From positions 5,390,160-5,454,159 of the forward strand of contig NC_088298.1 in NCBI RefSeq assembly GCF_032854445.1: DNA of 64,000 nucleotides, written 5' to 3'. The position numbers and the translations under genes were made by a program. Positions 57,040 through 64,000 of the stretch are shown here, in pieces; the stretch's first letter is position 1, and each line of letters opens with the position of its first letter. The notes under the pieces were generated by a model. That model was not told the origin of the DNA. It ran no database searches and saw only the letters and a list, made by a program, of their open reading frames with translations. Source of the stretch: Liolophura sinensis (lineage: Eukaryota > Mollusca > Polyplacophora > Chitonida > Chitonidae).

Positions 57040-57792
57040 TATCTGACCGTGTGAATTTGCAAAACCATGTTCAAATTGTTTATGATGAGTTTCATTATAT
57101 TTGGTAGAACATCATTCATTCATTCCCCTAGAGCAATCCTTGCATCTTTCCAACAATATTGACCAGTGGTCATTGATTGGCCGTTTCTCATTGCACGATT
57201 TCGTCCTAATTTCGCCTTTTGAGACCTTTTTCTCCCACCATTACGATGTGTTTATCTGTACGTCACACGTGAGAAAGTTCGTCAGTAACTTGCCAAAGGC
57301 TGGTGGTTTACCCCGACCACTCCCATTTGTTTTATCCTTACACATGACCGCCATCGTATGAAGGACGACAATCGACTGTAAAGCCTTCTATCGACGTTAC
57401 AATCCATTGAAAATATAAGTTACGCAGCTTGCAGAAGGAATTGTTATGTAATTGAAAATTTTCCGAGTTACGACATAGGCCTGCATAAACAGGCAATGTA
57501 GCCATCAGTTACATTTCTTGCCTTCCTTTACGAATGCATTTGCACACAATAATGGTTCAGCAGCTAACAACATGTGAAAAATTTCCGTTACATCTTTTTG
57601 ACACAATTAATTTGCACATGTTTGCAAACAGAGTCGAAACTTACTAGATGCCATTCAACGTAGAGCAACTATGTGCACTTAGCGTAAACTTTGGAGCGAT
57701 CTTAAATATTTTACAACAGGCTGTAATTGTTTTGTCGTAAGCTTTAATACTATCCATTTGCAAGTGGTCCCAGGCTGTTTGATTTCCATTAC

Positions 57793-57935
57793 CTTCCAGT
57801 GCCAGTGCTCGGGGAAGTTAATCCAGCATTGCCAAATTCCGTCTTTAAACACCAACTCGTTGATGGAAGTCATCGGCAAAGCGAACAGGAAAGAAATCGT
57901 CCAGGCTGTACCAATTAGCCATTTAGATCGAGCTC
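57793..57935 (-). CDS. CCAP/NPS-type receptor exon (TM4 to ECL2)
   Basis: 143 nt, CACAG acceptor in phase 1 and GTAATG donor in phase 0. It encodes the end of ICL2 and TM4 (ARSKWLIGTAWTISFLFALP), then extracellular loop 2 with IWQCWINFPEHWHWK. The Cys in WQCW is the partner of the TM3 Cys in the conserved disulphide, and QCWI followed by an aromatic-rich stretch is typical of vasopressin/CCAP/NPS receptors. Confidence 0.93.
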
Positions 57936-58059
57936 CTGTGAAAAGAGATATTTATTTTCTGATTGATTCAGTGATTGAGTGATCAGTTTATATATTCGTG
58001 ATTTTATGATTATAGGCATGATTATCTAGGTAAGGTTAAACATCCTGATAAATATAATA

Positions 58060-58385
58060 AAAGTCTTACAGCGCAGAGAGTAAAACTAGTACAGCGCTGA
58101 CCGTGTAATAATTGGCAAATCTAACTGCCAATATTTACATATATACACGGCCTCTTGTCAATTTAAGTCCGTTAATATTTTACTCTATCTGATCATGACA
58201 AGCTTGAAAAGTAGCAATGCCTATTGAATTGTTTTAAGTTTTGCGCGTATTCAAGAATATTTCTCTTACGCCAAGGCGACTGTATCAAGTAGATATAAAA
58301 AGGCTTACAACATGGAGAGTAAACCAGAGGAGCAACTACGGCGTGGTAATTGGCAAATCTCACACGTAACAGGTGAAATACCCAG
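58060..58385 (-). repeat. Dispersed repeat R1, two copies (receptor intron)
   Basis: Reverse-oriented copies at 58060-58140 ('gagagtaaaactagtacagc', 'aattggcaaatct') and 58295-58385 ('atggagagtaaaccagagga', 'cacgtaacaggtgaaatac'). Confidence 0.65.
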
Positions 58386-58549
58386 CTGAGGTACAGCAGT
58401 ACCTCAGCAAAGGCTAAGAAACATTAAAAGAGTTCCACTCAGCAGGACTGAAAGGGTTTATAGAAAAAGAGTTATGCTCGAGTATTAGAAGCATAAATAA
58501 ACTGTTTTTCAGATTTTTTAAAAACAAGGTACAGGTGATTAAAATTATT

Positions 58550-59058
58550 GACTGGCGGTTGACATTACGGCCCCATGCCACGGGTGCTGGGCGAATGCTG
58601 ACATCACAGCCCCACGCCAAGGGTGCTTGGCGAATGTCGACATTACAGTCCCATGCTATGGGTGCTGGGCGAATGTTGACATTACGGCTCTATGGCTTTA
58701 GTGCTGGGAGAATGTTGACATGGCCCCATGCCATGGGTGCTGGGCGAATGTTGACATTACGGCTCTATGGCTTTAGTGTTGGGCGAATGTTGACATTACG
58801 GCCCCATTTCATGGGTGCTTGGCTAATGTTGACTTTACGGTCCCATGCCATGGGTGCTGGGCGAATGTTGACATTACGGCCCCATGCCACAGGTGCTGGG
58901 CGAATGTTGACATTACGACCCCACGCCAAGGGCGCTTGGCGAATGTTGACATTACAGTTCCATGCCATGGGTGCTTGGCGAATGTTGACATTACGGCCCC
59001 ATGCCACAGGTGCTGGGAGAATGTTGACATTACGGCCCCATGCCACGGGTGCTGGGAG
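58550..59058. repeat. 39-bp minisatellite, about 13 copies (receptor intron)
   Basis: Unit 'gaatgttgacattacggccc' plus 'catgccatgggtgctgggc'. A variant with 'tctatggctttagtgctggg' occurs twice (58687, 58764). A period divisible by 3 keeps frames open on both strands; not coding. Confidence 0.95.
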
Positions 59059-59614
59059 CATATGGAGCCCAAACACTCGAGATTCAACAGTATTTCTTTG
59101 TAAACAGTGGCTAGATAGCTCTGGAATACGTGTAGAAAGGCTCATGCCGTGACATTTTACATCCGCGTTGTGCAAAATGCCTTAACATGGCATTAGATGT
59201 CTTTACATGGTGTTAAATGTCTTTATATGGTGTCAAAAGTCTTAACGTCGTATAAAACCGTAATATGGTGTAAAAAATTTACCTTTCACAAAATGTCTCC
59301 AAACTGCAGAGAAAGGTTTTATGCCTCTGGAGACTTTTTGTAATGCTCCAATGTTTTATGTCGTTTTCACCTTTTTCACTGATTGCCTGGAAGTTTCTTC
59401 CCGTTGTTTTTACCTTCTTTACTTGTGGTTGCACTATTCATTACAACATTGGAAGCCATAAGATGAGAGTAAACTAAAAGCTAAATCTCTAAAGAAAGGT
59501 ATGGTTGTCATACAGAATAATATGCCGTTGTCACGCTCCTAAATTTACGATCCATAGAAGCCAAGTAATTGTTAAATTTTCGTGGTCATCCTTGCCCAAG
59601 TGACCTGTTTTTTT

Positions 59615-59878
59615 TTTGTTTTTTTTTTATTGGTGTTTTACGCCGTACTCAAGAATATTTCACTTATACGATGGCGGCCAGCATTATGGTGGGTGGAAAC
59701 CGGGCAGAACCCGGGGGAAACCCACGACCATCCGCAGGTAGCTGACAGACCTTCTCACATACGGCCGGAGAGAAAGCCAGCATGAGCTGGACTTGAACTC
59801 ACAGCGACCGCATTGGTGAGAGACTCCTGGGTCATTACGCTGCGGTAGCGCGCTAACCAACTGAGCCACGAAGGCCCC
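59615..59878 (-). repeat. SINE family 1, full-length (receptor intron)
   Basis: Reverse-oriented, complete from a T-rich tail through 'ggccagcattatggtgggtg' to 'ccaactgagccacgaaggcc'. Confidence 0.92.
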
Positions 59879-59879
59879 G

Positions 59880-61365
59880 CACAATGAACCATAGCTCTCC
59901 TGTTTCAGAAACCCATCTGCAGCATCATCATCATCAGCATTTTATCCTTCTATTTTTATGCCATGGACGTATATCACCTATTGTTAGCAGGAGTGAAAGG
60001 AACATCGGCATGGCGTAAAACACCTGATAAATGTTTATTTTTTGTATATTGTCTGAGTGCCCAACTTACAAATTAAGCGTCTTTTTCTGACTGGAGTCTG
60101 CGTTACGAAGCAGTCGCAAATTACATCTGGCGTATTTTCCATAACAACATGTAGAACAGAGATGCTTCCACATAGTAAATGCGATTGGCGTAGTGCTGCG
60201 ACATCTTTGAAAAACAGGCCCTTAGCGTCAACCGTGCAAGGCACCCAACAGACTGTCAAGCGCCCGTATACCTGACGATAATTTTATCTGTTTGGGAAGC
60301 CAATATGTAAATTACTTGTACACTGGAAAAGAAGTTTCCTTTCATTATTCCAGTCCACACTTGTAGTTTATTTAGGGATTAGACGGTCTTCCGCTCTCAA
60401 GCCTTTTGCCAACAGTCTTACCGGGTCAAGTGATTCCAACAACGTCGCAGTGTTACAGAGTCGGTTTTGAGGTTAAATCAATGAAGCTGGCGGCGCCTTA
60501 GATCCATTGGACCGAAACATTGATTAAGGACAGATTTCCTTAAATCAAATAACAGGATTTTGTTAATGTCCCGGTTTTTTTAGGGATGTAATTAAATCAC
60601 CGCGCTGTTGGGAGACAGCAGGATATAGAAAGTGGGATCTGGCCGAGACGGCATCCGGCTTATACATCACAGTTCTGAGTACACCCTGTGCGTTCTAAAG
60701 GCTCAAGAATTTGGTAAATATTGAATACCGAAATCTAAATAATCAAACCCTTCTTAACAAAACCCGATAGTGGCAGCAAATCTGATTGCAGTTTAGATTA
60801 AAATTAATTCACTGAGAAGTGGATGAAGGGACCCAGCGCTATACCAACTTGACCCCTGCTGAAAGAGAGACATTCAATCTGCTTCAAATGAAAAAATAAT
60901 CCTCCTAGGGAGTTTTAATTATTCGACTCAACAAATCAATGACTTCCAATGATTTTTTTGTTTGCTTTAGGTTTTAAATGCGTTTCCAGGTCACCTAGTT
61001 GTCTTTTTTTCATCGGTACTACTTAAGACAGCCCTTAAGGAGATAAAATAAAAAACATAAGTAAATCCCGGGGAAAAAAGCGCTGAAATGAAGGTTCAAA
61101 ACTACCGTGACTTTGTTTTTCAGTTTTTCTTTTTGAGGGAATTCAGCACAGTCAAATCCTTGAACAGTTTGATTTGTTTTTTACAGCCAGGATTCTGATG
61201 GTGATAATCCTTATCCAAGACATTGTTTTCATGTGAATGTTTATTAAATATGGCTATCACAAGCATTGATTGATTGATTGATTAATTAGCTGATTGGTTG
61301 ATTAATTCACTGATTGTTTCGACTTGTACGGGATTGTTTGATTTAATTCACTGTAACTGAGTTAC
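59880..61365. other. Receptor intron, nothing further recognised
   Basis: No exon recognised. A (gatt)n patch lies at 61268-61320. No SINE after 59878. Confidence 0.45.
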
Positions 61366-61563
61366 CTGCTCTAGTAAAGTACATGGGTCTAGCTATGACG
61401 TCTAGTCTGTCTATACTCAGAGCCACCAGGACGTAAGTAGATGCGTATGTGACGACGCCTTGCATGTAGCGAACAGTTCGACAGACTGCGTCACCTGCCA
61501 TGAATTCCACCGTGATCTTCCATATCGTGTCCGGTAGAACATTCAAAAGGCCGACGCTCAAGT
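61366..61563 (-). CDS. CCAP/NPS-type receptor exon (TM2-TM3), 5'-most found
   Basis: 198 nt, CCAG acceptor (phase 1), GTAACT donor after GCAG (phase 1). It encodes LSVGLLNVLPDTIWKITVEF (TM2 end and loop 1), then AGDAVCRTVRYMQGVVTYAS and TYVLVALSIDRLDVIARPM (TM3 and ICL2). The TM3 Cys is present; QGVVTYASTYVLVALSIDR is nearly diagnostic for CCAP/NPS receptors. The usual DRY motif reads DRL. The N-terminus and TM1 must be in one or more exons further right; none was identified to the window edge. Confidence 0.93.
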
Positions 61564-61860
61564 CTGGAAAAACAATGAAACAGATTTAATTGAATGCAAA
61601 TCATGGAAAACACCATAATACAAGTATATCTGACTGCTGCAAATCTGGAATACATTCAGTTGGTTTTAATTGATGCCAATCTGGAAATCACTTGAGTTGA
61701 TCTAATTGATGTAAATCTTGAAATCTTTGGAGAAGGTCTCAATCATCCAGAACGGTTACATCTGATCCAGACACCAGTTACATCTGATAGCCTGAAATCT
61801 GAGACACATCTGAATTGATCTGTTGGAAGGATTGGCTGGTGCAAATCTGGAAGGTGCTTT
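61560..61860. repeat. Diverged 36-45-bp repeats abutting the TM2 exon acceptor
   Basis: Degenerate units with 'gcaaatctggaaatcacttg' and 'ttttaattgatgccaatct' phase out from the exon edge. On the minus strand each reads TTTCCAG|ATT, like the genuine acceptor TTTTTCCAG|AC. Confidence 0.6.
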
Positions 61861-61879
61861 AATATACTTGTTATAGTCT

Positions 61880-63315
61880 GTATACAGTGTACAGGAAATG
61901 ATTTAAATGTGGAAAACAATGTACAGGGTGCGAATGATTTAAACGTGAAAAGCAGTGTGCAGGGTATGAATGATTTAAACCTGGAAACAATGTACAGGAT
62001 GTGAATGATTTAAACGTGGAAAACAGTGTGCAGTGTGTGAATGATTTAAACGTGAAAACAATGTACAAGATGTGAATGATTTACACGTGGAAACAGTGTA
62101 AAGGGTGTGAATGATTTAAATGTGGAAACAATGTACAAGATGTGAATGATTTAAACGTGGAAACAATGTACAAGATGTGAATGATTTACACGTGGAAACA
62201 GTGTACAGGATGTGAATGATTTAAATGTGCAAACAATGTACAAGATGTGAATGCTTTAAACGTGAAAACAATGTACAAGATGTGAATGATTTACACGTGG
62301 AAACAGTGTACAGGATGTGAATGATTTAAATGTGCAAACAATGTACAAGATGTGAATGCTTTAAACGTGGAAACAATGTACAGGAGGTGAATGATTTAAA
62401 CGTGAAAAACAATGTACAGGGTGTGAATGATTTAAACGTGGAAAAAATGTACAGGATGTGAATGATTTAAATGTGGAAGCAATGTACAGGGCATGAATGA
62501 TTTAAACGTGGAAAACAATGTACAGGACATGAATGATGTAAACGTGGAAACAATGTACAGGATGTAAATGATTTAAAAGTGGAAAAAATGTGCAAGGTGT
62601 GAATGATTTAAACGTGAAAACAATGTACAGGATGTGAATGATTTAGACGTGAAAACAATGTGCAGGGTGTGAATGATTTATACGTGGAAAACAGTGTACA
62701 GAGTGCGAATGATTTAAACGTGGAAAAGAGTGTACAGGCTATGAATGCTTTTAACGTGGAAAACAATGTGCAGGGTTTGAATGATTTAAACGTGGAAACA
62801 ATGTGCAGGGTGTGAATGATTTAAAAGTGGAAAACAATGTGAAAGGTGTGAATGATTTAAACGTGAAAACAATGTACAGGATGTGAATGATTTACACGTG
62901 AAAACAATGTGCAGGGTGTGAATGATTTATACGTGGAAAACAGTGTACAGAGTGTGAATGATTTAAACGTGGAAAAGAGTGTACAGGCTATGAATGCTTT
63001 TAACGTGGAAAACAATGTGCAGGGTTTGAATGATTTAAATGTGGAAACAATGTACAGGGTGTGAATGATTTAAACGTAGAAAACAATGTACAGAGTGTGA
63101 ATGATTTAAACGTGGAAAAGAGTGTACAGGCTATGAATGCTTTTAACGTGGAAAACAATGTGCAGGGTTTGAATGATTTAAACGTGGAAACAATGTGCAG
63201 GGTGTGAATGATTTAAACGTGGAAAACAATGTGAAAGGTGTGAATGATTTAAACGTGGAAAACAATGTACAGGATATAAATGATTTAAACGTGGAAAACA
63301 ATGAATAGGATGTGA
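61880..63315. repeat. 36-bp minisatellite, about 40 copies, higher-order blocks
   Basis: Unit 'gtgaatgatttaaacgtgga' plus 'aaacaatgtacagggt'. A three-unit block ('cgtggaaaagagtgtacagg', 'ctatgaatgcttttaacgtg') recurs at about 62715, 62960 and 63110. It lies upstream of the TM2 exon, presumably inside the receptor's 5' intron. Confidence 0.95.
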
Positions 63316-64000
63316 ATGACCTCACTCATTGAATTACATTCACGCTTCACTGGGAAAGTCGAAATGAAGTGTGACCGGTTGAGCTGTCAGTAAGGAATCA
63401 GACATTTGAGCGTTTCAGTTTGCAATCTGATACCAGTGATTTTTCTGTGAATTTCTTCTTCAGATTTTCACCTTCGATAACTGCTGTTTTTCTATAATCA
63501 GCAACTTATTTGTTTAACTTTAAGGGTGATATTAATGTCATAGTGACCTGTGAATGCCATTAAAAGAACAGTTTGTTAAGATCATCTTCCGCTCTGATGA
63601 CTAAAATGTAAAATTTACATCTCCACATCGTCGCAAAAACTTGGTTATAAACTCATACTCATTAATCTTAATGATTCCTACCTCGCTGTAATGGCAAATC
63701 TGGAAGAAAAAATACACATCTTGAGACAGTAATGTACATACTTTCGCACTTGATAGGCCTGGATCAGTATGATACATTATTCCGAGCCATTTTAGAAAAA
63801 CCAAAAACACGCATTAAGAAAATGAAACGTCCGCGTAATCGCCAAGCCTGGTAAAGTACATCATTGCGGTTCTAAAGTCACAGCACATACAAAATACAAA
63901 AGAGTGAAATGAAATATGATATTGTGATATAAAATCAAAGACTGCGATTAGAGTGAGACAGAGTGATGTGATTGGCCGAGAAAGGGAAATGCACCATGCC
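63316..64000. other. Right edge, no exon recognised
   Basis: The TM1/N-terminal exon of the receptor was looked for on the minus strand here and not found. No transposon recognised. Confidence 0.4.

Noticed and set aside
58535..59152. 205-codon repeated frame, with antisense frames
   Set aside because: 39-bp minisatellite inside a receptor intron; frames open on both strands.
63682..63699. 18-nt potential micro-exon of the receptor with acceptor and donor-like edges
   Set aside because: It joins the TM2 exon in frame, but the resulting residues do not fit the conserved LAxAD motif of TM2, and the 'gcaaatctggaag' edge resembles the local repeat.

Overview
The window is eukaryotic nuclear DNA. 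It has low gene density, GT-AG introns, tRNA-derived SINEs, a BEL/Pao retroelement, a Tc1 transposon, MITEs and many minisatellites. The recurring SINE tail (reading 'gccgtactcaagaatattt' on one strand) and a protein resembling lophotrochozoan neuropeptide receptors suggest a marine mollusc or a close lophotrochozoan. That is inference; no species can be named from the sequence alone.

Layout. (1) 1-10.9 kb, minus strand: the 5' nine coding exons of ZC3H15/DFRP1, a two-zinc-finger CCCH protein that partners the GTPase DRG1. Every junction is GT-AG and in phase; the C-terminal exons lie beyond the left edge. (2) 11-16.5 kb: mostly non-coding, with a dead pogo/Tigger-type DDE transposase at 12.6-13.6 kb. 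(3) 16.53-17.61 kb, minus: an intact intronless class A orphan GPCR that lacks several canonical motifs. (4) 18.53-26.18 kb, plus: a BEL/Pao LTR retrotransposon with both LTRs and disabled ORFs. (5) 26-51 kb: gene-poor and repeat-rich, with many SINEs, tandem arrays at 33.6-35.3, 40.5-40.8, 41.4-42.2 and 49-50.2 kb, a near-perfect foldback at 45.5-45.7 kb and two weak candidate first exons. (6) 51.73-61.56 kb, minus: five exons of a CCAP/neuropeptide S-type receptor (TM2 to stop). Its introns hold a Tc1 element with intact inverted repeats, a MITE, SINEs and three minisatellites. Its 5' exon lies beyond the detected region, and a 1.4-kb minisatellite sits upstream.

The most unusual pattern is where the minisatellites sit. 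In both multi-exon genes several arrays start at an exon boundary, and their repeat unit resembles that splice site: exon 8 donor and exon 3 acceptor of ZC3H15; ICL3-exon acceptor, and probably the TM2-exon acceptor, of the receptor. The introns are therefore filled with tandem decoy donors or acceptors. Separately, two other arrays (33.6-35.3 kb and 40.5-40.8 kb) look like amplified internal modules of dispersed repeats that also occur here as single copies.

All exon models, repeat units and percentages were derived by eye; no alignment or database search was run.
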